From Pedobacter arcticus A12 (lineage in GTDB: Bacteria > Bacteroidota > Bacteroidia > Sphingobacteriales > Sphingobacteriaceae), in contig NZ_JH947126.1 in NCBI RefSeq assembly GCF_000302595.1, positions 277,223 to 341,222 on the forward strand: a stretch of 64,000 nucleotides of DNA, read 5' to 3'. Both the position numbers and the translations under genes were made by a program. Positions 8,375-17,761 of the stretch are shown here, piece after piece. Each line of letters begins with the position of its first letter. The stretch's first letter is position 1. The notes under the pieces are model-generated. The model ran no database searches, was not told where the DNA came from, and was given only the letters and a program-made list of their open reading frames with translations.

Positions 8375-9627
8375 TGCAAGTATTCAAATTTGGAGGTGCA
8401 TCTGTAAAAGATGCCACAGCAATAAAAAATATTGGTACAATATTACAGTCCTATACATCCAAACCTCTGTTGATTGTAGTTTCTGCAATGGGCAAAACCA
8501 CAAACGCCTTAGAAAAACTGGCAGAAAGCTATTTTAACCAGCGTAACGATGTCCATGAGATTTTTGAGGAAGTTAAAAATTATCATTTCGAAATTATCCA
8601 TCAGCTTTTTGACCAACAGCATTCCGTTTATGATGAGGTGAGCAATACTTTTGTAGAAATTGATTGGATCATTGAGGATGAACCTGTAGACGAATATGAT
8701 TTCATTTACGATCAGATTGTATCTATAGGCGAGTTGGTTTCCAGTAAAATTATTGGTCAGTACTTAAATCACATCGGTTTAACTACAAAATGGTTAGATG
8801 CTCGTTCTTATATTCAAACAGATAACGTTTACCGAGAAGCACATATCAACTGGGATAAAACCTCGGAATTGATTCAGAAAGACATTCCTAAAATATTAGC
8901 AAACGGTTTTGCTGTTACCCAAGGTTTCATTGGCAACACTTCAGAAAACTTCACCACAACCCTAGGCAGAGAAGGTTCTGATTACACCGCCGCTATTTTT
9001 GCATCGTGTTTAAATGCGGAAAGTGTAACCGTTTGGAAAGATGTGTCTGGGATTTTAAATGCCGATCCTAAACTGTTTGATGATTGTATCAAATTTGATG
9101 AGCTCTCTTACGAGGAAGCCATAGAAATGACTTATTATGGCGCTACCGTTATTCACCCAAAAACAATTAAGCCATTACAAAACAAACATATCCCACTTTA
9201 TGTGAAGCCTTTTTTAGCCCCTCACGAATCGGGAACAGTAATTAGAGAAGCTACAATTGCCATCTCTACTCCTATCATCATCGTTAAAAACAGTCAGGTA
9301 TTAATTACACTGCACACCAAAGATCTGGCTTTTGTAACCGAGAATCAGGTTAGTGATATTTTCAAGGCTTTCGCCGATGCTTATATTAAGGTAAACACCT
9401 TGCAAATCTCTGCATTAACTTTCTCGGCTAGTTTTGACTTTGATGAGAATAAATTCGATAGATTTAAGACTTTATTATCTGCCGACTTAGATTTACGATA
9501 TAACACGGATTTAAAATTAATTACCATCCGTCATCCAAATAACGAAGCGATAAAAAAACACGTAAGCGGAGAGATTTATTTAGAGGAGCGGAACAGAAAT
9601 ACTGCTCATTTTGTAATTAAGGTATGA
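8374..9627 (+). CDS. Aspartate kinase, monofunctional
   Basis: The enzyme phosphorylates aspartate in the first step to lysine, threonine, methionine and diaminopimelate. The N-terminal amino-acid kinase domain begins with VFKFGGASVKDA, and GREGSDYTAAIFASCLNA supplies the nucleotide and substrate loops. VTVWKDVSGILNADPKL and YEEAIEMTYYGATVIHPKT are also family motifs. The C-terminal part (about 305-417) is a poorly conserved ACT-like region, so feedback control cannot be predicted. At 417 residues there is no homoserine dehydrogenase fusion. The gene overlaps both neighbours: by one base upstream and by four bases (ATGA) downstream. Bacteroidota often have several aspartate kinases, so I give no symbol. 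Confidence 0.93.
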   Translation: MQVFKFGGASVKDATAIKNIGTILQSYTSKPLLIVVSAMGKTTNALEKLAESYFNQRNDVHEIFEEVKNYHFEIIHQLFDQQHSVYDEVSNTFVEIDWIIEDEPVDEYDFIYDQIVSIGELVSSKIIGQYLNHIGLTTKWLDARSYIQTDNVYREAHINWDKTSELIQKDIPKILANGFAVTQGFIGNTSENFTTTLGREGSDYTAAIFASCLNAESVTVWKDVSGILNADPKLFDDCIKFDELSYEEAIEMTYYGATVIHPKTIKPLQNKHIPLYVKPFLAPHESGTVIREATIAISTPIIIVKNSQVLITLHTKDLAFVTENQVSDIFKAFADAYIKVNTLQISALTFSASFDFDENKFDRFKTLLSADLDLRYNTDLKLITIRHPNNEAIKKHVSGEIYLEERNRNTAHFVIKV

Positions 9628-10817
9628 GGGAATTGTTTAAAAAGCTAATCAGCAAAGAAGTTCAGGATTTTATAAATAAAAACCTAAAAACAGATTTATC
9701 AAAAATCATATTAAAAGGTTCTCCCTTTGCCGATGTTGACATTAAAACAATTGCCACACAAATAGAAAGCAAAAACAAAGCGGTAAAAAAGCTATCAACC
9801 TGGTATAAAACCAATGGCATTATTTATCCGCCAAAATTAAATTTAGAGCAAGCATCATCAGAAGTTACGGCAAATTACAAAGCTTCCTTAATCAGCAACG
9901 GTTCCCTGATAGATTTAACCGGCGGTTTTGGTTCTGACACCTATTACTTTGCACAAAACGCAAATTCGGTTACGCATTGCGAAACCAACGAAGAACTCTC
10001 AGAAATTGTAAAACACAATTTCGAAGTTTTGGGAATTAAAAACGTCACCACTGTAGTTGGTGATAGCACTGCGGTTTTAAAAGATAGCGAAGAATTTTTC
10101 GAAACCATTTATATCGACCCGTCTCGTAGAGCAAATGCAGGACGCGTATTTATGTTGAAAGATTGCGAACCCGATGTGCTTGCCAACCAAGCATTGTATC
10201 TAAAAAAAGCCAAACGTGTAATAATCAAAGCAGCGCCAATGCTTGATATCCAATCGGCTTTAAAAGATTTGAAAAACGTTAGCGAAGTGCATGTAGTGAG
10301 CTTAAAAAACGAATGTAAAGAGCTGCTTTTTGTATTAGAACAAGATGCTGTTGCTGAACCTACTATAAATTGTGTGGTTTTAAACGCTCAGGACAGTAAA
10401 GTAATCAGTTTTACTTTGGCCGAAGAGCGAAATGCAGAAAGTAAGGCCGGAAAGCTATTGAATTACTTATACGAGCCTGATGCATCTTTATTAAAAGCAG
10501 GCATGTTTAAATTGCTGACAGAACGTTATCCGGTTACAAAAGTTCATCAACATAGTCATATTTACACTTCAAACGAATTGATTGATTTCCCCGGTAAGCG
10601 ATTTAAAATTGTAAAAACTATTTTGTTTAATGACTTTACAAAGGCACAAGTTCCCAAACAAATTAACTTAGTTTGTAGAAATTTCAATTTAAAGCCCGAC
10701 GAGCTAAAGAAGCAATTTAAACTGAAAGATGGTGGAAACGATTTTTTGTTTTTTAGCACTAATTATAAAGACCAAAAAATAGTAATCCACGCTACAAAAT
10801 TACAAACAAACGCTTAA
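9624..10817 (+). CDS. Class I SAM-dependent methyltransferase, PG_1098/THUMP-like family
   Basis: A helical N-terminal domain (1-90) precedes a Rossmann methyltransferase core with the SAM loop DLTGGFGSD (97-105). The acidic ribose contact is in VTHCETNEEL, and a DPSRR sequence (165-169) sits where rRNA methyltransferases have a DPP-like motif. The C-terminal 100 residues form a small ferredoxin-like domain seen in the Porphyromonas PG_1098 family (THUMP-like). The substrate is unknown; RNA is the best guess because of the domain make-up. It overlaps the kinase gene by four bases and is followed after 4 bases by a DUF3817 gene, so it is part of the same transcript. Confidence 0.85.
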   Translation: MRELFKKLISKEVQDFINKNLKTDLSKIILKGSPFADVDIKTIATQIESKNKAVKKLSTWYKTNGIIYPPKLNLEQASSEVTANYKASLISNGSLIDLTGGFGSDTYYFAQNANSVTHCETNEELSEIVKHNFEVLGIKNVTTVVGDSTAVLKDSEEFFETIYIDPSRRANAGRVFMLKDCEPDVLANQALYLKKAKRVIIKAAPMLDIQSALKDLKNVSEVHVVSLKNECKELLFVLEQDAVAEPTINCVVLNAQDSKVISFTLAEERNAESKAGKLLNYLYEPDASLLKAGMFKLLTERYPVTKVHQHSHIYTSNELIDFPGKRFKIVKTILFNDFTKAQVPKQINLVCRNFNLKPDELKKQFKLKDGGNDFLFFSTNYKDQKIVIHATKLQTNA

Positions 10818-10821
10818 AATA

Positions 10822-11127
10822 ATGATTGAGAATTTAAAATCTAGTATTGGACAGTTCAGGTTAATTTGCTTTTTAGAAGGTATCACACTTTTGGTGTTGA
10901 TATTTATTGCAATGCCTATGAAGTATTATTTTGAAAACCCAATAGTGTCTAAAATCTTTGGACCCATACACGGTGCACTGTTTTTAGCATATGTGGCCTA
11001 TACAATCCTATTTGCTGTTAATTATAACTGGAGTTTAAAAAAGATTTTTTGGGTAAGCATAGCTAGCTTTTTTCCCTTTGCAACCTTCTACGTTGATAAA
11101 AAAGTTTTAGCAAAAATCCCTGCCTAA
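10822..11127 (+). CDS. DUF3817 family small membrane protein
   Basis: This 101-residue protein has three hydrophobic segments (about 15-33, 48-66 and 74-90). It carries the family sequence FRLICFLEGITLLVLIFIAMP, which is extended by GPIHGALFLAYVAYT. DUF3817 proteins (YdzA-like) occur widely as single small inner-membrane proteins of unknown function. The final residues ASFFPFATFYVDKKV match the family end. It is the last gene of the coupled run that starts at the GNAT gene; the following 169 bases hold no gene and probably the uxuA promoter. Confidence 0.85.
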   Translation: MIENLKSSIGQFRLICFLEGITLLVLIFIAMPMKYYFENPIVSKIFGPIHGALFLAYVAYTILFAVNYNWSLKKIFWVSIASFFPFATFYVDKKVLAKIPA

Positions 11128-11296
11128 GCAAGCGCTTTCCTTTCCCCTTAATACAACTTAATAACTAAAACGAGCTGGTTCTCAAAGTTGCATACGCCAC
11201 AACAATCCGTGTAAACGTAAATAACCGTTCTTCAACAGGACGACAGAAAACCAACTTTAAGCTATCTATACAGTTAAAAAGAATTTACTAACCGAA

Positions 11297-12490
11297 ATGA
11301 ATAAGAACGATCAAAAATTAGAACAGACTTTTAGATGGTTTGGTCCGGCAGATGAAGTTACACTGGCGGATATTAAACAAACTGGCGCAACCGGCATTGT
11401 TACCGCTTTACACCAAATCCCTTGTGGAGATGTTTGGACAGAAGCCGACATTATGGAACGTAAAAAAATGATTGAAGATGCAGGTTTAACATGGTCTGTG
11501 GTAGAAAGTGTGAACATCCACGAGAGTATTAAAACTGGAACCGCTGAGCGAGATTTATATATCGAGCACTATAAAATCTCGCTAAAAAACCTTTCAAAAG
11601 CTGGCATTAATGTAGTTTGTTATAATTTTATGCCAGTATTAGACTGGACAAGAACGCATTTAAGATTTACCTTACCAGACAAAGCAGTTGCCTTACGTTA
11701 TGATGCAATTGCCCTTGCTGCTTTTGATCTGTATATCCTAAAGCGCCTGGAAGCTTTTACTGAATTTAGCGAAGATGTACAGCAAAGAGCCAAAGCTTAC
11801 TTAGCAAATCTCAAAGATGATGAGGTAAAGCTACTCACCGAAACTATAATGGCTGGCTTGCCAGGTACAGATGAGGTTTTTACCATCCCAGAGTTTAATG
11901 AACATCTGGAAAAATATAGTAAAGTGGACAAAACAGTGTTACGTGAAAACCTAGCTTACTTTTTAAAAGGGATTATCCCAACTGCCGAAGCAGAAGGAAT
12001 TAAAATGTGTATCCACCCAGACGACCCTCCCTTTCCTATTTTAGGCTTACCGCGTATTGTTTGCGATGAAGAGGATTTGCAGTTTATTGTTGATGCGGTA
12101 GACTCTGACAGTAATGGTATTACTTTTTGTACCGGATCTTTAGGTGCAAATCCCGCTAACGATTTACCGGCTATGATTGAGCGTTTAGGGCATAAAGTTC
12201 ATTTCTGGCATTTACGTAACGTTCAACGCGAAGTTGATGGAAGTTTTTATGAAGCGCCACATTTAGAAGGCAGCAACAGTATGTATGCCATTATGAAAGC
12301 CGTAGTGAATGAGCAAGAGAAAAGAGTTGCTAGCGGAAAAGGAATTGTAAATATTCCAATGCGCCCTGATCATGGCCATTTGATTTTAGATGATTTTAAC
12401 CGCAATACCTATCCTGGCTATTCTGTAATTGGCCGATTAAAAGGTCTTGCAGAATTACGAGGCTTAGAACTGGGAATTAGAGGAAATTAA
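11297..12490 (+). CDS. uxuA: Mannonate dehydratase
   Basis: The enzyme converts D-mannonate to 2-keto-3-deoxygluconate in hexuronate breakdown. The 397-residue length and the sequences TFRWFGPADEVTLADIKQTG, GIVTALHQIPCGDVW, YNFMPVLDWTRT and MCIHPDDPPFPILGLPRIV (about 236-254) are those of UxuA. FWHLRNVQ and MRPDHGHLILDD supply metal and substrate residues of its TIM barrel. No uxuB, uxaC or KDG kinase gene is near, so the rest of the pathway must be elsewhere. A clear rho-independent terminator follows at 12513-12541. Confidence 0.97.
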   Translation: MNKNDQKLEQTFRWFGPADEVTLADIKQTGATGIVTALHQIPCGDVWTEADIMERKKMIEDAGLTWSVVESVNIHESIKTGTAERDLYIEHYKISLKNLSKAGINVVCYNFMPVLDWTRTHLRFTLPDKAVALRYDAIALAAFDLYILKRLEAFTEFSEDVQQRAKAYLANLKDDEVKLLTETIMAGLPGTDEVFTIPEFNEHLEKYSKVDKTVLRENLAYFLKGIIPTAEAEGIKMCIHPDDPPFPILGLPRIVCDEEDLQFIVDAVDSDSNGITFCTGSLGANPANDLPAMIERLGHKVHFWHLRNVQREVDGSFYEAPHLEGSNSMYAIMKAVVNEQEKRVASGKGIVNIPMRPDHGHLILDDFNRNTYPGYSVIGRLKGLAELRGLELGIRGN

Positions 12491-12512
12491 TTTTTTAATT
12501 GCGATTATATAG

Positions 12513-12541
12513 GCTGTTTCTCTTTGGGAACAGCTTTTTTT
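12513..12541 (+). terminator. Rho-independent terminator of uxuA
   Basis: GCTGTT (12513-12518) pairs with AACAGC (12529-12534) and is followed directly by seven T. Confidence 0.8.
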
Positions 12542-12747
12542 GTTTCTGTAATCTCCAATACCTAACCGAAAAAACATAAAAAAACCGTTTAGATTATCGT
12601 TGTTTTTAATCTGAGCGTGAAAATAAGCTATTCAGAATAAACTATTAATGCTAATATACTTTATGAATTACCTTGAATACACAAAAAAACAGCAAGTAGA
12701 TTTAAATTTTGAAGGCTTTTAAACGATAAATAAAGATATTTGCCCCC

Positions 12748-13917
12748 ATGGAAGCGACAAAAATTGGTATTACGGGTTGGGGAAGTGTTTCTGCTTTGGG
12801 TTCAGATAAAAAAGAAATTTGGCAAAACTATTTAGGCAATCAGCATTTCTTCAAAAAGAAAACCTTTTTACAAGAGGAGGATTGGTGCGCACCATTAGCC
12901 GAGACTTCGAAAGAAATAATTTATGCTATAAAAAACGAGAAACACGCTTATAAAAATTTAGATCCAAGTGTAATTTACGCTATCCAAGCTTCTAGGTTGG
13001 CTGTAAAAGATGCACTCTGGAATAATAACGATAAAGAATTTGGAATAAATATCGGTTCATCTCGAGGAGCCACCACCCTTTTCGAAAAATACCACGCCGA
13101 TTTTATCGCCAGTCAGGAAAAAGAAACTTATCCGCTTTGTTCGCCTGCTACAACGTTAGGAAACATTGCGAGTTGGGTTGCTACAGATTTAGGAACAGAT
13201 GGACCAGCAATATCACATTCCATTACTTGCAGTACGGCATTACATGCCATAATCAACGCAGTAGTTTGGATTACTTCTGGCTACACCGATCATTTTTTAG
13301 CTGGCGGAAGCGAAGCGCCATTAACGCCTTTCACCTTAGCACAGATGAAAGCTTTAAAAATTTATTCCAGCTCAACCGAGGACTTTCCTTGTAAGGCGAT
13401 GGATTTAGATAAACAGAAAAGCTCCATGATTTTAGGGGAAGGCGCTGCCTGTTTCAGTTTAGAAGCAAATCCAGAAAATGCCATTGCAAATATTACCGGT
13501 ATAGGCTACGGTGTGGAAATTATAAAAAACGGAGCTTCCCTATCTGCAGATGCAACGTGTATGCAAAAAGCCATGCAAAAAGCATTGAAAAACCACAATC
13601 CACAATCAATTGATGTAGTTATAATGCATTCACCAGGTACCGTTTTAGGCGATGTTGCAGAAATGAAAGCCATTGAAGCTGTTTTCGGGAATCATCTCCC
13701 GCTATTAACCTGCAATAAATGGAAACTGGGACATACTTTTGGCGCTTCCGGCGCTTTGAGTTTAGAGATGGCGCTGTTGATGATACAGCATAACCAATTT
13801 ATAGCTCCGCCTTATTTGCAAGCTCAAAATCAAGATAGAGCGCTAAAAAAAATAATGATTAATGCGGTTGGCTTTGGAGGAAATGCAGCGAGTATTATTA
13901 TTGAAAAAGCGGGGTAG
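12748..13917 (+). CDS. Beta-ketoacyl-ACP synthase (FabF-like condensing enzyme)
   Basis: This is a thiolase-fold condensing enzyme. The nucleophile is Cys161 in SITCSTALHA, and the two histidines are His294 in IMHSPGTVLGD and His329 in KLGHTFGASGA. The Cys-His-His triad is thus complete and decarboxylative condensation is likely. The C-terminal NAVGFGGNAASIII is the usual glycine-rich end. The HSPGTVLGD loop differs from the HGTST(P/G)xxD of housekeeping FabF. The gene has no acyl carrier protein next to it, so it is more likely an accessory ketosynthase, for example from a flexirubin or aryl-polyene type set, than primary FabF. It is a single gene; a 32-bp repeat begins at the base after its stop codon. 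Confidence 0.88.
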   Translation: MEATKIGITGWGSVSALGSDKKEIWQNYLGNQHFFKKKTFLQEEDWCAPLAETSKEIIYAIKNEKHAYKNLDPSVIYAIQASRLAVKDALWNNNDKEFGINIGSSRGATTLFEKYHADFIASQEKETYPLCSPATTLGNIASWVATDLGTDGPAISHSITCSTALHAIINAVVWITSGYTDHFLAGGSEAPLTPFTLAQMKALKIYSSSTEDFPCKAMDLDKQKSSMILGEGAACFSLEANPENAIANITGIGYGVEIIKNGASLSADATCMQKAMQKALKNHNPQSIDVVIMHSPGTVLGDVAEMKAIEAVFGNHLPLLTCNKWKLGHTFGASGALSLEMALLMIQHNQFIAPPYLQAQNQDRALKKIMINAVGFGGNAASIIIEKAG

Positions 13918-13949
13918 CCTCACCCCAACCCTCTCCGAAGGAGAGGGAG
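13918..13949 (-). repeat. 32-bp palindromic repeat, copy 2
   Basis: Same unit as at 46811-46842 with one difference (A for G after CCTCACCCCA). It directly abuts the stop codon of the ketosynthase gene and could act as its transcript-end hairpin. Confidence 0.85.
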
Positions 13950-14044
13950 TTATTTTCTTCGTGGCAATAGTCTTGTGATGGTAAGCAAGCTGATCAAAAG
14001 TCAAAAATATATTTCTAAATTTAAAGCACTGATAGATCAGAAAA

Positions 14045-14416
14045 ATGCAAACTATAATTCATTATTCCTTACATTTTATAGTTCCCTTTTTTATCGCTTA
14101 CTATTTTTTTAGAAACGATTGGAAAAAGGTCTACCTAATTCTATTAGCCACAATGCTGATTGATCTCGACCACCTTTTGGCCAACCCTATATTTCAGCCA
14201 GACCGATGTAGTATCGGATTTCATCCGCTCCATAGCTTTTACATCATCCCTTTTTATTTTGCTTTGCTATTCTTTCGTAAGCCGTTCAGTATCATTGGCA
14301 TTGGCTTAGTACTACATGTTTTTACCGATTCCTTAGATTGCCTCATCACTTTTAGCCACTGTAAGGATTGTTTAATTAGCGGTCTTATTCTTAGCGGTTT
14401 CCATAGCCATTTTTAA
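14045..14416 (+). CDS. DUF6122 family membrane protein
   Basis: This 123-residue hydrophobic protein has about four membrane segments. The conserved block LIDLDHLLANPIF followed by RCSIGFHPLHSF, and then HVFTDSLDC, carries several His and Asp residues. It matches DUF6122, a Bacteroidota family distantly like metal-dependent membrane hydrolases (YdjM-type). The clustered H/D residues at the membrane face could bind a metal, but no activity is established. It is a single gene, 122 bases before the copper ATPase gene on the same strand, with a possible promoter for the latter in between. Confidence 0.75.
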   Translation: MQTIIHYSLHFIVPFFIAYYFFRNDWKKVYLILLATMLIDLDHLLANPIFQPDRCSIGFHPLHSFYIIPFYFALLFFRKPFSIIGIGLVLHVFTDSLDCLITFSHCKDCLISGLILSGFHSHF

Positions 14417-14469
14417 GATAAAATGATATCTATCAGACTTTAGCACACCACTTGCCGGTAATCGTTTTG

Positions 14470-14477
14470 TAAGTTTG
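14470..14477 (+). promoter_or_regulatory. Possible -7 box of the P-type ATPase gene
   Basis: TAAGTTTG fits TAnnTTTG; a TTG lies 15 nt upstream (14452-14454), somewhat closer than usual. It leaves a leader of about 55 nt before the ATG at 14539. Confidence 0.35.
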
Positions 14478-14538
14478 TTTTTGTTGGAGCAATACTTGCT
14501 TCCGTATTACGGGAAAACAATTTAAACACAAAACAATC

Positions 14539-17025
14539 ATGAAACAGACCTATATCGTTGATGGGATGAGCTGTAACGGCTGCAGAACCAACGTTGAAAA
14601 TAAATTGAATGCAATTGAAGGTGTAAAAGCAACGGTAAGTTTAGATCCACCACAAGCTGAGGTTGAAACAGAAGAACCCATCACCATCGAAAAACTCCAA
14701 GAGGAATTAGGAACACACTACACGCTAAAAAATAAATCTTGCTATAGTAATGAGCACCAAGCCTCCCCAATAAAAAAAATACCGCAAAAAGCAATTAAAG
14801 GAGCGGTTTATTACTGCCCCATGCATTGCGAGGGAGATAAAACCTATGATAAACCGGGCGATTGCCCAGTCTGTGGAATGGATTTAGTACCCGAAGCAGT
14901 TACCGAAAAAACAAAATTCACTTGTCCAATGCACCCCGAGGTTGTTAAAGATCAACCTGGTGATTGCCCCATCTGTGGGATGGATTTAGTCCCCATGGAA
15001 CCAAAAGAGAACGAGGATAATGCCGCCTACGATAAGTTGGTTCGCAAATTTAAAATTGCTGTCGGGTTTACCTTGCCTATATTTTTAATTGCCATGTCGG
15101 ATATGATTCCAAACAATCCGATCTATAAAATAATGGATTTAAAATATTGGGATTGGATGCAGTTCGCTTTATCTATTCCAGTGGTTTTTTACGCCTGTTG
15201 GATGTTTTTCGAAAGAGCATGGCGCTCCGTAGTAACTTGGAATCTGAACATGTTCACCCTTATCGGGATTGGTTCTGGCGTTGCCTGGCTTTTTAGCTTG
15301 GTGGCTTTGTTTTTTCCCGATGTTTTCCCCGATCAGTTTAAAAGCCATGCAGGTACAGTTTATGTTTACTTCGAAGCCGCAACGGTTATACTTACACTGG
15401 TTTTATTGGGACAACTTTTAGAAGCAAGAGCACATAGCAAAACCAATAGCGCCATAAAAGAGCTTTTAAAATTAGCTCCAAATACAGCTGTTAAAATCAT
15501 AGACGGCAAGGAACAAAAAGTTGCTATAGACGATGTGGAAATTGGTGATTTGATCAGGGTAAAACCCGGAGAAAAAGTTCCTGTGGATGGAAGTATCAAA
15601 GATGGCAACCCTATTATTGATGAATCGATGATTTCTGGTGAGCCTATTCCCGTAGAAAAAAATGACGGTGATAAAGTGAATGCTGGAACCATAAATGGCA
15701 ACCGTTCCTTTGTGATGACGGCCGAAAAAGTGGGTGCAGAAACTTTGCTTTCGCAGATTATTGAGATGGTCAACAACGCCAGTCGTTCAAAGGCGCCGAT
15801 TCAAAAATTAGCTGATAGAATCTCGGGCTACTTTGTGCCTATTGTGGTTTTGGTATGCGTTATTACTTTTATTGTTTGGGCTATTTTCGGACCAGATCCA
15901 GCTTACGTTTTTGCGTTCGTAAATGCGATAGCCGTGTTGATTATTGCTTGTCCTTGTGCTTTAGGATTGGCTACCCCCATGGCTGTGATGGTTGGCGTGG
16001 GTAAAGGAGCAACAGCTGGCGTTTTAATTAAAAATGCTGAAGCTTTGGAAAAAATGAACGAGATGGATGTGCTGGTAATTGATAAAACCGGTACAATTAC
16101 CGAAGGAAAACCGTCTGTAGAACAAATCATAAGCTATAATTCAGAACGTTCCGAAGAAGATTTAACGATGCTAATTGCTTCTTTAAACAGCAGTAGTGAA
16201 CATCCTTTGGCACATGCAACTTTAAAATATGCCGAAGAAAAGAATATCGAAACCAAAGAAATCAAAAACTTTGAAGCGGTTACAGGTAAAGGCGTAATTG
16301 GCAACCTTAACGGCGATGAGTTAGCTTTAGGGAACCAAAAGTTGATGGAGCAGATAAATGCATCAATCTCTGATGAATTAGCAAAATCCGTAAAGCAGGA
16401 ACAAGAGAAAGGCAAAACCGTTTCATACTTAGCCATAAACAAAAAAACCATTGGTTTTGTGGTGATATCAGACAAGATTAAACCCGAAAGTAAGACTGCA
16501 ATTAAAAAACTACAAAATGAAGGTTTACAGGTATTTATGTTTACCGGAGACAATGAAGCTACGGCAAAAGCAGTAAGTGAAAACCTAGGTTTAAATGGTT
16601 ACAAAGCCCAGATGTTGCCACAAGATAAATTAGAAGAAATCAAACGTTTACAAAACGAAGGTAAAAAAGTAGTCATGGCGGGCGACGGAATTAACGATGC
16701 TCCTGCCCTTTCGCAAGCAAATATTGGAATTGCCATGGGAACAGGAACAGACGTAGCCATTGAAAGTGCTTCAATAACCTTAGTGAAAGGCGATTTAAAC
16801 GGAATTGCAAAAGCAAAACTACTGAGTCATAAAGTAATGAGGAATATTAAAGAGAACTTATTCTTCGCTTTAGCCTATAACGTAATCGGAATCCCAATTG
16901 CAGCAGGTGTTTTATATCCCGTTTTTGGAATGTTGCTTTCGCCGATGATTGCCGCTTTGGCGATGAGTTTTAGCTCTGTATCTGTAATTGCGAATTCCTT
17001 GAGATTGAAAAGTATTGATTTGTAG
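14539..17025 (+). CDS. Copper-type P1B ATPase with N-terminal HMA and two heavy-metal-binding domains
   Basis: This is a metal-exporting ATPase of the inner membrane. Domain order: an HMA domain with MSCNGC (Cys12, Cys15); two tandem heavy-metal-binding modules, each CPMH followed by GDCPxCGMDLVP (about 91-115 and 127-152); then the ATPase core. The transport motif is CPC in IACPCALGLATP (471-473), the phosphorylated Asp515 is in DKTGTITEG, and HPLAHA, GDGINDAPAL and the late membrane segments are present. CPC plus an N-terminal HMA fits Cu(I) export. The double CPMHP modules are common in Bacteroidota Cu/Ag pumps and may deliver metal. At 828 residues it is complete. No copper regulator or chaperone gene is adjacent. 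Confidence 0.95.
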   Translation: MKQTYIVDGMSCNGCRTNVENKLNAIEGVKATVSLDPPQAEVETEEPITIEKLQEELGTHYTLKNKSCYSNEHQASPIKKIPQKAIKGAVYYCPMHCEGDKTYDKPGDCPVCGMDLVPEAVTEKTKFTCPMHPEVVKDQPGDCPICGMDLVPMEPKENEDNAAYDKLVRKFKIAVGFTLPIFLIAMSDMIPNNPIYKIMDLKYWDWMQFALSIPVVFYACWMFFERAWRSVVTWNLNMFTLIGIGSGVAWLFSLVALFFPDVFPDQFKSHAGTVYVYFEAATVILTLVLLGQLLEARAHSKTNSAIKELLKLAPNTAVKIIDGKEQKVAIDDVEIGDLIRVKPGEKVPVDGSIKDGNPIIDESMISGEPIPVEKNDGDKVNAGTINGNRSFVMTAEKVGAETLLSQIIEMVNNASRSKAPIQKLADRISGYFVPIVVLVCVITFIVWAIFGPDPAYVFAFVNAIAVLIIACPCALGLATPMAVMVGVGKGATAGVLIKNAEALEKMNEMDVLVIDKTGTITEGKPSVEQIISYNSERSEEDLTMLIASLNSSSEHPLAHATLKYAEEKNIETKEIKNFEAVTGKGVIGNLNGDELALGNQKLMEQINASISDELAKSVKQEQEKGKTVSYLAINKKTIGFVVISDKIKPESKTAIKKLQNEGLQVFMFTGDNEATAKAVSENLGLNGYKAQMLPQDKLEEIKRLQNEGKKVVMAGDGINDAPALSQANIGIAMGTGTDVAIESASITLVKGDLNGIAKAKLLSHKVMRNIKENLFFALAYNVIGIPIAAGVLYPVFGMLLSPMIAALAMSFSSVSVIANSLRLKSIDL

Positions 17026-17117
17026 ATTTGAGGAGGTGTAAAAAAGCTTATTTTCCTGTCACCCCCCGTCATGTAAGGATATGAGACATTTTACACGCTA
17101 GGTTGCCATGCTAAAGC

Positions 17118-17137
17118 ACCTGCTTGTGTGATGTTTC
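17118..17137 (+). repeat. 20-bp intergenic repeat, copy 1
   Basis: ACCTGCTTGTGTGATGTTTC matches 18 of 20 bases of 21498-21517. Both copies lie behind plus-strand genes. This one is in the 367-base gap 17026-17392, which otherwise holds only a second repeat (17181-17225) and no convincing gene. Confidence 0.5.
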
Positions 17138-17180
17138 GCTTCGTTATCATTGACATTTTTATTGTTTTATTAACAAGGTC

Positions 17181-17225
17181 CTGCTGAGCATTTCGATACG
17201 CTCAGAATAAACTCAGTCGAAGCAG
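17181..17225. repeat. Palindromic intergenic repeat (TTTCGATACGCTCAG type)
   Basis: Outer arms CTGCT and AGCAG and inner arms TTCGA and TCGAA frame CGCTCAG...CTCAGT. This combination of nested inverted arms is typical of short dispersed extragenic repeats of Bacteroidota. Only one copy is seen in this window. Confidence 0.5.
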
Positions 17226-17392
17226 AAAGCCCTATTCCACTCGGATCAAAAACCTGCTTGATTCCACGCATCAAATTCAAGTGAATTCTGCTTTACTTTA
17301 TTGACATAATTTTTTTTTATCAACCGATGCCACGTTCACTAGATGTGGTATCCCAAAATTCTACCGTTAACGCAAGAACACTACATCTTCTC

Positions 17393-17761
17393 TTATTTGT
17401 TATAAATTAAACTAACAAACACACTCTCTATCTGCGCTTTAACAGGCGGACTTAACTTTTTAATAGTAATAGTTACTTGCTGTACCCTTGGAAATCTAGC
17501 GATGATTTTATCAATAATTTTTTGAGCAACAGATTCAATCAACTTAACTTCTTCAACAAAAGCTTCTCTACATATTTCATGCAATTGCATATAATCTATA
17601 CTTTGCCCTAAATTATCTTCGGTAAAAGGTTTGCTCGCTTTAAAACTAACCGACAAATCAACTATAAAGTTGTTTTTAAAAATCTGTTCTTCGGGATACC
17701 AACCAATTGCTGCATTAAATTTCACGCCATTTAAACCAACGGTTGCTAAAGTTTCACTCAT
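17393..17761 (-). CDS. folB: Dihydroneopterin aldolase
   Basis: FolB cleaves 7,8-dihydroneopterin to the hydroxymethyl pterin used for folate. The start at 17761 (MSETLATVGLNGVKFNAAIG) is preferred over an upstream TTG. Family marks are the pterin-site glutamate region IGWYPEEQ with NNFIVDL, the DYMQLHEICRE motif, and ESVAQKIIDKIIARFPRV with the lysine-containing ITIKKLSPPV. Size (about 122) is normal. The next enzyme of the pathway, folK, is also in this window but 10 kb away. It is a single gene, transcribed towards the P-type ATPase. Confidence 0.93.
   Translation of the reverse strand: MSETLATVGLNGVKFNAAIGWYPEEQIFKNNFIVDLSVSFKASKPFTEDNLGQSIDYMQLHEICREAFVEEVKLIESVAQKIIDKIIARFPRVQQVTITIKKLSPPVKAQIESVFVSLIYNK

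Noticed and set aside
11205-11235. Possible LacI-type operator (TGTAAACG) upstream of uxuA
   Set aside because: Only one half fits; the other half (TAAATA) is not complementary, so it is not counted.
17326-17352. Hairpin GATGCCAC / GTGGTATC behind folB
   Set aside because: It lacks a T tract on either strand after the stem, so it does not qualify as a terminator.
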